The notes under the pieces are model-generated. The model had not been told where the DNA came from, made no database searches, and saw nothing but the letters and a program-made list of their open reading frames with translations. Shown in pieces: positions 10,511-22,202 of a stretch of 64,000 nucleotides of DNA. Position numbers and translations under genes: made by a program. The stretch is from assembly GCA_963576565.1 (NCBI GenBank), contig OY755047.1:20405171-20469170 (forward strand), read 5' to 3'. The stretch is from Aspidapion aeneum (taxonomy: Eukaryota > Arthropoda > Insecta > Coleoptera > Brentidae). Each line of letters begins with the position of its first letter. Position 1 is the first letter of the stretch.

Positions 10511-11708
10511 GTTTGAAAGCCGTACCTGCCGTTTAAAAACTGTATTAGGTATTTGACAGCTAGTATAGAAATATATTTTTTCTTTACATAAAGAGGTCTA
10601 TCTTATAACATTTAAAACAGTTTTTTTTTTAATTTTAATACGACAAATGTGGGTAAGTTTTAAATATTTTCGAAAAAAATAAGGAGTTTGTATAGTTGAA
10701 CCGTAAAGTTCATTGTTAAAGGGTGTAGGTAGTACTCGTTAATAGCCTCTTTTCAGTCTTAAAAGAAGGGATCAGTCACGGATCACCAGATTAGGTTCGC
10801 TTGACACTTTTACTTAAAGGCATTAGAAGACGTAGTCGGCCTTAAAATACTGAAATATTTCACAGAATTCAAAAATAAATTCAATTTAAAACAATTTTAC
10901 TAATTTGTACATCGTTGTGTGGGGGAAAAGTAGTGCTTTTCTTTAACATTTTCGGAAAATAAAAATAAATACGCTGTTTAAACTAATCAAGTAAGATTCT
11001 GTCCGGCATCTTAAATTTTAAGATGGCGATAAGCTTTGATCATGATCTTTAAACAGCAATCAATTCTCACCAGGATGTTTTTTATTTAATTAAAATCGGT
11101 TCTGTAGGAATGAAATTATAAGGAAATAAATGCAGACATAATTGGCAAGGCATATCGTATAACATGCAAAACAATGGTTGAAACAAAAGATTTTTTTTTA
11201 GAACCACTAAACCTATTGTGCGTGGCAAGAACGTAGCTTTTTTACTGATTTAAAAAAAATAATTAAAACATGTTCGCAACACAAGAATAAACGAGCATCT
11301 TTGAAGGGTACGTTTGAATTTGGTCCGCCATCTTGGATTTTGAGATGGCGGACAAAAAAATGTATTTAGTCAAAACTCTGATTAATTCTCTGCCAAGTGC
11401 AGTTTGTCCAATTAAAATCGATTGTATAGTCCAAAAGTTATAATGAAAAAAAAATTGTGCGGTTTTTTTGACCCACTTGGTATGTATCTTTTCAACGACT
11501 AATATTGGCCGGCGCCGGAAGCTGAAAATAATATCAATCACTATATGGTTATACATAATGATTTTTCCTATCATTTCCGTGATACCATTGAAAAAAGTCA
11601 AATCCCTCAAGTTTATAAAAAGAGTGAACCCATTATCTTGAACACCCTCTATAACATGTGATATGATTTTGAACACATGATAATTTGAGAACAGACTATT
11701 GCTTAAGC
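10511..11708. repeat. Degenerate repeat tract with ATGGCGGAC words
   Basis: From about 10860 to 11660, loosely repeated segments of roughly 280 bp share CCGCCATCTTGGATTTTGAG-type words, AATAAACGAGC and GATTAATTCTCTGCC-type words with the tract at 15540-16840. No coding. 10511-10860 is otherwise featureless. Confidence 0.55.
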
Positions 11709-11876
11709 CAGTGGCGTACCCAGGAATATGTCTTGGGAGGGGGTTGAGGCCTCTTAGGGGGGGGGGGGGGGTGAAGCCTCATGATGTCGAATTATTAGCT
11801 ATTTTTTTTCATGAAATATGAGGAACATATGTAAAAAAATTTAAGGCTTGGTGGAGGAGGCCGAGCCTCGAGGCAT
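11709..11876. mobile_element. hAT-type MITE (family V), 168 bp
   Basis: Begins CAGTGGCGTACCCAGG and ends GAGGCAT. The flanking octamers GCTTAAGC (11701-11708) and GCTTAAAC (11877-11884) agree at 7 of 8 positions. Internally it has a poly-G run and CCTCATGATGTCGAATT, shared with 37162-37343. Confidence 0.72.
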
Positions 11877-11884
11877 GCTTAAAC

Positions 11885-13190
11885 TAGCCTAGGAACTATC
11901 CCTGCATTAACAATGAATTAAGACTTAAGTTTTCTTGTTTTTATTAAATATTATCTACCCTTTCTAAATCTTTAACAATTTGTAAGGATACGCCTAATTG
12001 CTCGTAACATTTTAACTCCCCTTGTTTTGACTTGTTTTTCTATACCTTTAAATAATGATGCAAGTTCAGATGTCGTGCCCCAGGCGGTAGTTTTAGCGTT
12101 TACAAAAAAAAGGCGATTAAAATGTGTCGCGCCCTCATAAATTTTAATTATAACTTCATGCCACCCTCGTTAGGAATTTGTCTCAATTAGAATTTTTTAT
12201 AGCTTAAAAGCAAAAATAAAAAAATAATTTTTTTAAGATTAGAGATTTTACAAAAAGGTTTATCGCAGTAAAGAAAAAGCTTAGAATAACTATAATAAAA
12301 AGTAGGTATGATTTTCTCTTAGTACCGGAAAACTTAAAAATCGGTTAAAAATTGTGTGAATGTTAATATATTTTTTTAAGATTGAAAACGGCCTTTGGTT
12401 AAATCGTTATATCTTAAAGAGCACTTAAATGCTTTTGATTAGTTTTTGAGTTATTCAACGAATCAGCTTAACTACGGTGTACTAACATTTTTGTGTTGTA
12501 AACAAGAAATGGTTGACACATAAACTTTTCACTTAAAACTTCTTCGCTATCTTGAGAGACAATAGGTCTGCATCTTTTTTGCACTCAGAGAAAAAACTGA
12601 TTTTCTAGCTATCCAATGGCGTTGGATCCATTAAATTCGGTTAATTAAATAAAAAATTATAAACTTTTTTGTCCACCCATTATATACATATATTTATAAA
12701 CGTGCTTTACGAAGCCCAAAACGTAAGATATACCTCGCATCGATGATTACACAACCATAAACTAATAATATAATAGACGCTCAGCTTTCATTAGGCCAAT
12801 AGCATACTCTTTAATTCACGCACTGAGGACCTTTGAAATCAGCCGGTGACGACCGGTGAGGGCGCTGATGTCGCTATTCGTTTGGTAATAGCAGGTAACC
12901 ACATGAACTCCAATGCGCGCTCTGTCTTTTTTTTCTTATGCAATAATTTACATAGGAAAAAAGAGAGAGGAAGCGTTTTTGCCCCTGTGATTACTCCATA
13001 GTGCAGTGTTGCCGATATTTTATTTAATTCAAAATCATTTGGAAAAATCTTTCAGTCACTCCTTTCAGTATACATGCAACCTTCTGTAGGGGTGGACGCG
13101 TCTTGCCCAGTGTAGGCATAGATATGTAGGTAAGAAAAAGTTGATATATTTTCTGACTTCCAAGAGTTAAGGCCAGAGGCAAATGTACAG
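11885..13190. other. Unassigned AT-rich DNA
   Basis: No gene recognised. A GC-richer patch at 12830-12925 (GGTGACGACCGGTGAGGGCG) carries no ORF. Confidence 0.4.
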
Positions 13191-13194
13191 TCCT

Positions 13195-13530
13195 TACACT
13201 TTAAAATTTTTCGGACAACTCAGAATTTTTTTGGGAAAACTCAAGAAATTTTCGGAAATGTCAGGAAAAACTCGGAAAATATTTGGAAAAACTTGGAAAA
13301 TTTTCAAAAAACTCGAGAAATGTTAGAAAAAACTCGGGAAATTTTCGGAAAATGTTTAGAAAACCTCGGACAATTTTCAAAAAACTTTAGAAATGTTTGA
13401 AAAACCTCGCGAAATGCTCGGAAAAACTGGGAAAATTTTCGGAAATCCTGGAAAACTGGGGAAATGGTCAGAAAAACACGGAAAATGTTCAAAAAAAACT
13501 CGAGAAATGTACAGAAAAACATACATTGGA
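13195..13530 (+). repeat. Diverged minisatellite of CTCGGAAAATTTT units
   Basis: About ten degenerate units of roughly 33 bp built on AACTCGGAAAATTTTCGGAAA-like words. ORFs on both strands here are low-complexity artefacts. Confidence 0.8.
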
Positions 13531-13641
13531 AAAGAACTCTTTAACCTGCTACCATCTGAACTGAACAAAAGGTCAAAAAAATCTTTTAAAAAACAAATAA
13601 GCACTTGGTTACTTCAAAATTATCCAAAATTAAATAAATAA
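13531..13641 (+). pseudogene. LINE carboxy-terminal fragment (CR1/Jockey-like tail)
   Basis: Encodes GKELFNLLPSELNKRSKKS, FKKQISTWLLQNY then stop. The pattern LFN-LP-x(n)-FKK-x(n)-WL is the usual last segment of Jockey/CR1-type reverse transcriptases. AATAAATAAATAG follows. Confidence 0.5.
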
Positions 13642-15242
13642 ATAGATACCTAACTAACTAGAAACTGATCTTCAAGAATATTTCATAACTTTTTTTTAGT
13701 TTTATATATTATTTGTTTTTTTTTTCATTGTAGTAGTATAACTACTTAAAAATTTTGCATTTAGTTATTTTTACATTTATTTGTCTGAATTTTTTAAACT
13801 TTTTATTTAGCCAAATATTAAATTCAAAAATACGTAAAACACTTTTAAGTTAAACGGTTCAACTGAAATCATCAGCTGTATAAAAAACTAAAAAATTTTA
13901 AGTACACTAACGAGACTTTTAACAGACTAAGGTAAAAGCGTGGGGTGTATAAAAATAGTGTTAATAAACGATTGTTTAATCAAATAAGAATGACTTGTCT
14001 AAAATATCAAATGCGCTAAAAACCAGGTTTGTAATTCCTTACCTGTCACTTTTCATCCCTGATTTTAATTTTTTATCCCTGATCTATCCCTGTTCATCCC
14101 AGGGATAAACAGTGACACTTTTATCTTTTATGTTTTTATCCCTAAACAACGAAAAAGGATTGGGACTGACCCTTGAAAGGAGGCGCAGTTTCATTCTTTT
14201 TTTGTAATAAGTGGACCCTTTTTGTGGTTTCTAGTTAGTAAGGTCTGGAACGAGTAACCTTATTATTCATATGGTAAGGTTAAAAACGAAATAGTCTATT
14301 ACATATGAACAAGAGAAGAGAGTGACAAATTTCACACGAGCGTGAATGTTGAGAATGAGGCGCCAGCCGAGTGAAACAACAGGCGAGTGTAAGAAAGTTA
14401 CTTTCTATCGAGTTGTGTACGCTATCTTTCCTACGAACACTGATGAGCTATACTCATTTTTGTAAAAACGGTTCTTCAATTTTGCACAAATCAAATGAAA
14501 CTGCTTTTCCGCACATGTGTGGAAAGATACTTTGCAACACATGTGCAAAAAATATTTTTCAAAAAATTTCTGCCCATGGTGAAACCTAACGTTTTCTGAG
14601 GATGAAAATGGTGTGAAACCCATGATTTTCATGTGTGGTCGTAGGAAAAATATATTGCATATGAAATACCTCTTATAAAAATAATTAACAAACAAAAGTT
14701 TAATTTGATACCTTTGCGCTTTTTTTTCTCTTACATTCTATTTAGTTCTCTTTGCTCAAATAACCGTTCACCCGCCTTTTTTTTGTGTGTTCTTTCTGTC
14801 TAGAAATTAACAGTGTCGGAGTAGCAAAGGGACTACCGGGTGTGCCAAATTCGATGTAGTCGAAATTTATAAAAAATTATGTAAATATGAAGACATACGA
14901 GGGGATTATGAAAAGTCTGACTTTATGAAGGTGGCCTTTTTTATTTACAAATTTTTTTATTTTGGTGTAATTTACCTTATTAAATGCAAACTTTTTAAAA
15001 TCCCGTCGGTCCTAAAAAACCACGAGGTGAATCAAATAATAGAATCTTTAATAAATATCCAAGGTGTTTTTAGTATAAATTTATTTTATTTATTAAGTAA
15101 TAATAAATGGATCCATGACGGATAAGATACCTTCCTAGACTAGCCAATTAGCACACAATAAGTAAACTCCATCCTATTATACCAGCCCTAAAAAGTATTT
15201 TCTAAATTTATCGGAAATTAAAGTTACGAAGTTGTTGGTTCT
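13642..15242. other. Unassigned AT-rich DNA
   Basis: No gene recognised. 14044-14130 has repeated ATCCCTG words in an imperfect palindrome. ORFs at 14371-14695 lack family signatures. Confidence 0.4.
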
Positions 15243-15276
15243 ACCGTTGTTTGATGGATCTCCATCAAACAACGGT
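15243..15276. repeat. Perfect 15-bp-arm hairpin
   Basis: ACCGTTGTTTGATGG, a 4-base ATCT loop, then the exact complement. No U-tract follows; function unknown. Confidence 0.75.
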
Positions 15277-15539
15277 TCTACTTAACATCTTTTAGTGATT
15301 TTTTACTGCGTATCCAAATTTTTCAAAAGGCCCGCGCGCCGCTGTTTTGTGTACCCTGCCCGATTTAACCCAAAACTAGTTAAAAATTAGTCTTGAAAAA
15401 GTTTTTGGAGTATTATAGGGTGTGTCTGTATAACTAATAAAAAAAAAACTGTAATTTAACCCGGTACTCATATCTGCCGGGTGGACCAAAAAAACCCGGT
15501 CAAAATGTTTTTGTTATAACTATACTAACCAATTGATTA

Positions 15540-16840
15540 GGCTTTCAAGCAGAAATATTTGATATTATAAATTCTAAGATGGCTGAGAGAATCAATCTTG
15601 CCCGTTTCAAAGAGGCTTTTTAATTCTTATATTTCGGATTTTTGGAACTCTTAAAAACGCTCTGTTTTCGCCACCCTCATGCAACTAGTTACGAATCATT
15701 AAAATCCGTTTAGTGGATCTCGAAACATTAATTTTAAAACGGTTTAGTGGTTCCCGAAATATTATTCCTTAATTCTGTATCCATTCTTCCATTAATACTG
15801 AATGGATTCTATAAAATCTCTAGAATCGGTTCAGTGGTTCTTTAAATTAGAATTGTTATAGCAACTGTTATTTCAATTTCTGTCTGCAATAATTTCGTTA
15901 TAAACTCACTGAATCGATTTCAATGAAAAAAAAAAGAATTATGGTGATACCCGATTGCTCTTTGATCAAAACTATTAAAATTGAACAAAAGTCAAATTTG
16001 TCCTTCTATGAAGGATCGCTTCTTTGTATGTTGCGAAGATTTATTTTTTTATGATTAACTTGTGCGTGGTGGACCTAGGATCTTTTAAATAAATTCAAAA
16101 AAAGGTCGAAAAATTTCTCTCAACATAAGAAAAAACTACCCTTTATGGAGGGTCAAATTCGAATTGGTAAGCCATATTATATTTAGAGATGGCTGAAAAT
16201 TTAAATACGGATCTTTAATGAACTTGATCTTTGCCATGATGCTTTTTATTTAATTGTCGGTTTACTAGTAATGAATTTATGAGGAAATAAATGCACATAG
16301 AAATGGCAAGGCAATCGCATATTCTGTAAAATTTTTCTATAGTTCTAAAAAAATTCAAAACATTTTCGGAATATAAAAATAAACGAACCTTTTTAAAAAG
16401 TAAAGTTTTTATGTCCGCCATTTTGGATTTTACAATGACGGCAAATTTTGTTTGTGATCTTTTAAAAGCAATCAATCGTTAACCTGTATGTAAAAGAATA
16501 TTGTTAAAGCAAAAATTAATTTTTAGGGGCCTAAACCGATTTAAACGATTCATATCTCGTTGTGCGTAGCAAAGATAGAGCTTTTCGACAAACAAAAATA
16601 TATATCTAAAATTTCCGTAACAGAAGAATAAACGAGCCCCTTTCAAGGTCAAGTTGATTCTGTCTGCCATCTGGGATTTTAAGATGGTGGACAAAAATAT
16701 ACTTTTACACAATTGTCCGATCAATTCCCTGCAAACTACTGCTTGCTTTGGTAAAATCTATAGTTGGAAAGCTATAACGATAAACATTTTGTCCGGTTTT
16801 TTGCCCACCCGGTATGACACAATAAATATAAAATATACAT
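15540..16840. repeat. Degenerate repeat tract related to 10.9-11.7 kb
   Basis: Recurring words TTCTAAGATGGCTGAGAGAA, CCGCCATTTTGGATTTTACA, GTGCGTAGCAAAGATAGAGC and CACCCGGTATG-type ends mark several diverged copies of a unit shared with 10860-11660. No coding. Confidence 0.55.
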
Positions 16841-17347
16841 AGATGGCATATTTTTTTTTCTTTTGCCCTTATTATCGAAGAAATAACAGTTATTTCTTTG
16901 ATGCCCTTATATCAGGGTGTAATAATAGCAAACTAATAGGCGCTAGAAAAGATCAAACTAAGGATTTTTTTCTTATTATATTTTGCATCAAACCTCTTTG
17001 TTTTTTAGAAAAAGGGTGCCAAACTTAACAGCTTTTATTTTATATTTTTTACTCCCTTGTAATAAACAATGAGAAATGCTGGCCAGTTGGCTCGATCAAG
17101 GCCATATTACACACACACACACACACACATTTTATATTTTATTATAACTTCCTGAAAAATTAATTTATTATAACTTCCTGAAAAATTACAACAAAATCGA
17201 TATTTTTTGAAATTTTGCATGACAATAGGGGTAATAATTAAATGGCAAAATTATTTAATAATAAATAGAAATACTCAAAATTATTACCAAAAATCTCTTT
17301 TTTTCTTTAACAAATTTTAAAAACTCTTTAATATGTAGTGCTACTAC
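16841..17347. other. Unassigned, with (AC)n at 17107-17129
   Basis: AT-rich. Contains one clean CA-repeat microsatellite of about 11 units and a 30-bp local direct repeat of TATTATAACTTCCTGAAAAA at 17138-17187. Confidence 0.5.
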
Positions 17348-17348
17348 A

Positions 17349-17425
17349 GTAAATATCGGTTATAACGACATTGAACGGACCGCTTAATTTCGGTCGTTAA
17401 AACCAAGCTTTGTAATAGAAAAAAA
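17349..17425 (+). mobile_element. Single pogo/Tigger-like terminal inverted repeat
   Basis: CAGTAAATATCGGTTATAAC, then GGTCGTTAAAACCAAGC, resembles one end of pogo/Tigger-type elements (CAGTA...CGGTTATAACGAC). A TA lies just before. No partner end was found nearby. Confidence 0.45.
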
Positions 17426-18714
17426 AAAGTAAAAAGTACTAAATATTGATTGTTAAAAACTAAAATTATACTTATTTTTAAAATTTATAAAATGTAAAGA
17501 AGAAAATCTTCGATTTTGAATCCGCCAATCCAACTTATAAATTGAATTTCATCTGCCCATTCGCCTATGCAAGGAAAGGGGATAATGGGGGTAATTATCC
17601 CCTCCCAAGATTCGTAAAAAGTGAGAATTTTTCCACAAAAATGTCCCCAGTTTTTTTTGCCCCCAGCGCAAAAAACTTTTTTTATTTTTACTGAAATTAT
17701 ACCTATTTTAGTAGTATTCGTTTAAAATGAGGTCCTTAGCCTGAATTCATGGATCAAAAATGCAAATTGTTTTGCCTGCGGCGCGCAAGTAATCTCTAGT
17801 TATGTAAAAAATTTACATAAACTGCATAAAATTTTGTTTGTGGGACTTTAACACATATTAATAATTGCTATTATTTATTAAGTATGTGTGGCTGGACTGA
17901 ATTGCCTCTCGCAAGATCAGGCCTCTATCAGCATCGTAGCTAGCCTCAGTTTTCAGGGGGGCCGTGGCGTAGATCTATTTTTTCATAGATATTTTTATAG
18001 TAGAGGGGGGAAAGCCCCCCGTGCCTCCTAGCTACAGCAATGTCCTACTCTCTACTAATAAAAAATACAGAAACAATATACCTAATATGTGTATCACATA
18101 AAACATGGGCCACAGCCTCGCTTAAACACTAGGCTAGCTTAAGGGCGTAAATAAGGGGGAAGTAGTTAGTAGGGTTAAATATCTCCACCTTGCCCCAAAA
18201 AATTAGTTCATTGTGGATATATTATATTACAATGATTTTTTTTTATATTCTGAATTCTTGGGCTAGCTACGTCGATGGAGATTAGATAAAATGTATTTCT
18301 TTATGGACTGACCCCTTGATTTATTTGTAGTTTTTTACATTTTTGTATTTATTTGTTTTTGGGTTTAAATATTTTTTATTAATAAAATTAATCATGCAAA
18401 TTCCATGGAAAAAATTCTAACTATATGGATACAATCTCAAAAACTAAAAGCCAAAAGTGACAGATAAAATTTAATTTGACAGTTGGATTATTTATATTTT
18501 TTTAAATAAAAAAGCAATTTACAATCAATTGTTTTTTTTTAATAAAAAAGTTATAGACCCCCTCTTAAAATGTAGACTACTTAGCTTATAAAGGGCTATT
18601 AAAATGAGGTTTTTACTTTTTTCTATATCCCCTAGAAATACCTAAACCCCCCAAAAAGATCGATATTGATATACATACAGGATGTATTAAAACGCAAAGG
18701 AAGCGAAATATATA
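17426..18714. other. Unassigned AT-rich DNA
   Basis: No gene. A poly-G-containing patch at 17930-18060 (CTAGCCTCAG...CCGTGCCTCCTAGC) resembles a decayed family V hAT MITE. Confidence 0.4.
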
Positions 18715-19303
18715 CAGTATGTCACCCTAAGTTGGAATCATATGAAAAACTTTTTTATTATTAATTTTAGGAAAAAAAGTTATTCTTAAAAAAAAAATCC
18801 TGCATTATCTAAAATCTAGAATACAGTCATCAAATATTAAATATTTTCAGTGGTATACGAGGTTTGTCAAAAAATATGAGTTTTACTCAAGAGTAAAGTA
18901 CCTTTAAATTTGCAAAATAAATGAATATGCACTTATTACGCGTTTTAATTTCAAAATTATTAGAAAACATCGAAAAACTAAAACTAATCACAAAATCATT
19001 CATTCAAAATAGAAAGAGTAGTAAAAAATAAAATAATCTGAAGTTTTAAACGTAATTTTTAATTCTGATCAACTTTTTTAGTAACATTTTTCGATATTGT
19101 CAAATTTAAAGGTACTTTAATCTTGAGCAAAACTCATATTTTTTGACAAACCTCGTATACCATTAAAAAAATTTGATATTTGATGACTGTATTATAGGGT
19201 TTAGATTTAGATAATGCAGAACTTTTTATGAAAAATAACTTTTTTTTCTAAAATTATAAATAAAAAAGTTTTCCATATGATTCCAACTTAGGAGGACATA
19301 CTG
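18715..19303. mobile_element. 589-bp palindromic MITE, Tc1/mariner-like
   Basis: Long inverted arms beginning CAGTATGTCACCCTAAGTTG, with the matching right arm ending in ...GGACATACTG. TA flanks both sides (18713-18714, 19304-19305). The arms extend about 230-250 bp each. No ORF. Confidence 0.85.
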
Positions 19304-19763
19304 TATATATACATTTATATATGTATAAGTCGAAAACGTAAACGCCTAAGCATATTAAATAGGCAGTAGCTAGAAAAGGAATAATATTTGATTAAATTAC
19401 GCGGTATACCAACCAAATTCTAAATACCTTATTCATAATGATCGAGTTCGACCAAACACACCGGGGCTCCCGAGAGGCTCTCTCTCTTTAATGCACCACA
19501 TTCAAAAGAGCGGAAGAATTGCCAAGCGCTCCGGGTTGTCTACGCGAACTCACTAACTGTCCACCTATTGAAAAATCAATCTGGGGAAAGTAGGAGAATT
19601 GTAAAGTAGATAGGTATAATTGTCTTTGGTATGGCAACACCGCCGACTCATTCAGGCGAGACAATTAGCAATTAATATTTACACCGTCGCGTATAGCCAT
19701 CTGGTATGAGATTTCGGTAACAGGGGCCATTTTTGGATCAGGCGTCTTTGTATTAGTTTATGA
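19304..19763. other. Unassigned
   Basis: No gene recognised. The GC-richer part at 19440-19700 has no conserved peptide in any frame that I recognise. Confidence 0.4.
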
Positions 19764-20438
19764 CACAACCCATAGATATGCAACCCTACAAACTTAATAA
19801 CAGCAGCGGACAGATGGCTCTGCTGTGTAATCATGTAGTTCCAATGATGACACGGCAAAGTGAAGGTCTGTAGAGGATAGGTTGCCTGGTAACTTGATGG
19901 TCGAAGCGGCGTGAAAGGTGATAGCGCGTCAATTGGAGTTCCACGATTTGATTAGAGCCCTATATTTACATGTGTTTTTAAGTATTTTTAAGCTTTGATG
20001 GTTTACTTTTTACATTTTTTGTCTTTTTTCGGACTTTATTTAATTAAAAACTGTAAATACCTGTTCTAGTTTACTTATACTTTCTACTTGTAGTTATTTT
20101 AACGGACTTAAGAAGCTAAAAGCTTTCCAAAAATTTTTGTGGAAAATATCTAAAAAATCCTTGGGCTTGGGGAGGAGCCGGGCCCCCCTGGGTGCACCCA
20201 TGTATTTACATTTAAATCAATAGTAATTAAATGCTTTTTATTTAAATGGGCACTCCGGGTGACGTCATTTCCCGCGTTCAAGAACTGGCTCTGATTGGTC
20301 AGAAAGTTACCAGGTAACCTATCCTCTACAGACCTTGCGGCAAAGCCATCTGTCTGCAACGATTATAAACACTTATAATCGTTGATCTGTCTGCTGGTGG
20401 TATTAAGTTAGTTGGGTTGCATATCTAAAGGGGTTGTG
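19764..20438. mobile_element. Palindromic TIR element, 675 bp, with later insertions
   Basis: The ends CACAACCCATAGATATGCAA and the complement of TTGCATATCTAAAGGGGTTG form long TIRs that include GGTCTGTAGAGGATAGGTT in both arms. The middle (20105-20205) holds a family V fragment ending GGGTGCACCCATG, and the right arm is split by a 28-bp terminal-only element at 20357. Confidence 0.72.
20357..20384. mobile_element. 28-bp terminal-only Mutator-like remnant
   Basis: Consists only of the left terminus CAACGATTATAAACAC joined to the right terminus TTATAATCGTTG. It is flanked by perfect 9-bp repeats ATCTGTCTG (20348-20356 and 20385-20393). The termini are the same as those of the 884-bp element at 27856, which also has a 9-bp duplication. 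Confidence 0.8.
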
Positions 20439-20911
20439 TAATCATTGCCTTGCAGATCTAACAAAGCTTGGGCTAGTTTTACGAAGCCCAAATCAGACTC
20501 TAGCCCGGGGGGTCGGGGCCAAGAATGCGGCAAAAACCATAATTTGTTTTTTGCTGCCGTTTAAGTCTGAGCTATTTTTTTTATCAAAGTACAGTCAATT
20601 AAGAAATAAACGCAAAAGAAGTTGCGGTCCATGCATTCTCTTTTTTTTTACAAGAATTATATAAATAGTGTAAGTTATCTAGTTTTTGCTAGATCTAAAA
20701 AATAAGTCTAAGATCGCGTGGGGCTAGCTCTTCTGCCCCCCTACCCGCCAATGCTTAGAACATCTTAACGTTCTTACCAACCAAATTTGTCAAAAATAGG
20801 TCGGGCCTCAAAACGACCTCAAAATATCGCAAAACATACACTTGCATTTGATCGTTTTTATACTAGATGGCGCAGTCGACTCGTCGTGAATAATAAAATA
20901 ATTCCACTAAC
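20439..20911. other. E74 intronic sequence, unassigned
   Basis: Downstream of the exon 3 donor in gene orientation. No further exon or defined repeat seen. Confidence 0.45.
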
Positions 20912-21149
20912 CTTTTTCAACTTTCGGCGTGAGTAGCGCCAGCTGGCGGGTCCCGTCCGCACCACCAGCAGCATGCTGCAGTTCGCTGGGTGTTGAAAGC
21001 TTTTCTGCGAGTATCGGGTTCGCCGCCGCGATGGTGAACCTGCGCATTTCCAACAACTGCGCCGCTCTGTGGCCGATACTGGAACTACTCGTCGCGTCCG
21101 AGTTTGCGTTACATTCTGTTTCGCCGGGTACATTGTTGTTTTCCTCTTG
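20912..21149 (-). CDS. Eip74EF: Eip74EF internal exon 3
   Basis: Third E74 exon, 238 nt: 79 codons plus one base (phase 1 donor). The acceptor is TTTTTTTTAG before CAAGAG; the donor is AAAAAG|GTTAGT. The reading frame starts QEENNNVPGETECN. Joined to the previous exon this gives a junction of the KxEENNNV type also seen in fly E74A, which supports the splice. It continues with a Ser run, GHRAAQLLEMRRFTIAAANP, and ends LLTPKVEK. No ETS domain is present; it must be encoded by later exons, none of which I could find in the remaining 20.9 kb of the minus strand. A palindromic MITE lies about 65 bp upstream of the acceptor. Confidence 0.82.
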
Positions 21150-21212
21150 CTAAAAAAAATTATTAGTTGGCTCCATAGAGGAATTTATACTTAGAGTAAT
21201 TTATTACTCTAC

Positions 21213-21531
21213 AGCCAGGATCAAACGACTCGTGTACTTGGCGAATAATTGTTAGTTGCATATACTTGCCATGTCGTGTGAGTGGGTTACTTGTACAATT
21301 ATTTGTACATATATACTCGTTGGTTTTCCATTTGTGGTCGGTAAAAATGGGCCGAGTCAAAGGGCTCACGATTATTCGTACACTTGCCAATACAATACTT
21401 GACTGTACTTGTAAATTGTACACGTCGTGTGAGCGCCCTGCTTGCTATCGCAATTTGCAAAGCTCGTATACTTGCCAAGTACGCAAATAATTGTATATTT
21501 TCCAAGTACCCGAGTCGTTTGAGCCCGCCTT
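21213..21531. mobile_element. Palindromic MITE close to E74 exon 3 acceptor
   Basis: The ends CAGCCAGGATCAAACGACTC and the complement of GAGTCGTTTGAGCCCGCCTT, with TACTTGG/CCAAGTA and AATTATTTG words repeated in both halves. It lies about 65 bp upstream of the acceptor at 21150. The flanks show no clear target duplication, so the ends are approximate. Confidence 0.65.
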
Positions 21532-22074
21532 AAGAATATATATACTACGTATTCCTCTATATTTGGCTCGGCAGATGGTGTAAGTACATTTTTTGAAGTG
21601 TAAACTTCTTTAAGCGCGTTTAGCACTTTTTGTGGGTACTGAATTGAACTGAGCCGTCACGCTCGGCTATATAACACTCATTCGGGTGAAGTCGGCTCCA
21701 ATCGACTAACTCTGAGAGGAACAGTCAGCAGAGCGATATGATGATGCAGATAAAGACCACTCAGAGCAGAATTTACCAGAGCAATTTATACCTAATTATA
21801 ATTATGTAAATGTTATTACTTTGTATATTACTTTGTCAATATTCAACGCAAAAAATCTTGTATTATTAATTTCGCCTTGTTGAAGTTTACACTTCTGCCT
21901 TAAGCACACAATTTTTTTTTTGCACAAATTGTTTATGTGGGGGTTTTTAAACAACTACAAATCTAAATTTCCTGAAGGTGACAATATAAATTAATTCATA
22001 TCTTTGGTATATACGCATAATTTACTTAAATACAAGAAGTCCTAAGATGTCTGTTACGTCTTGTAATGGACATC
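21532..22074. other. E74 intronic sequence, unassigned
   Basis: No exon or defined repeat recognised. Confidence 0.4.
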
Positions 22075-22202
22075 TATAAGATATTTTAGGATATCCTTTA
22101 GTTCAGGCCCTACATGTGAGTGAACGATACTGCATTTATTGAGAGAAGCAATACACTTGGAAGGATAGAAATTAGACTCCCCCGAACATTTTACTAGGGC
22201 CT

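Noticed and set aside
13304..13604. Phe/Ser-rich minus-strand ORFs
   Set aside because: They run through the CTCGGAAAATTTT minisatellite.
1..20911. ETS-domain exon of E74
   Set aside because: Scanned the minus strand for the W/L/F-rich ETS blocks and found none; short exons could still be missed by eye.
20858..21133. 91-codon Arg/Ser-rich minus-strand ORF and the plus-strand ORF over the same bases
   Set aside because: Wrong frame; the phase-0 frame after the acceptor at 21150 gives the E74 peptide and fits the donor.
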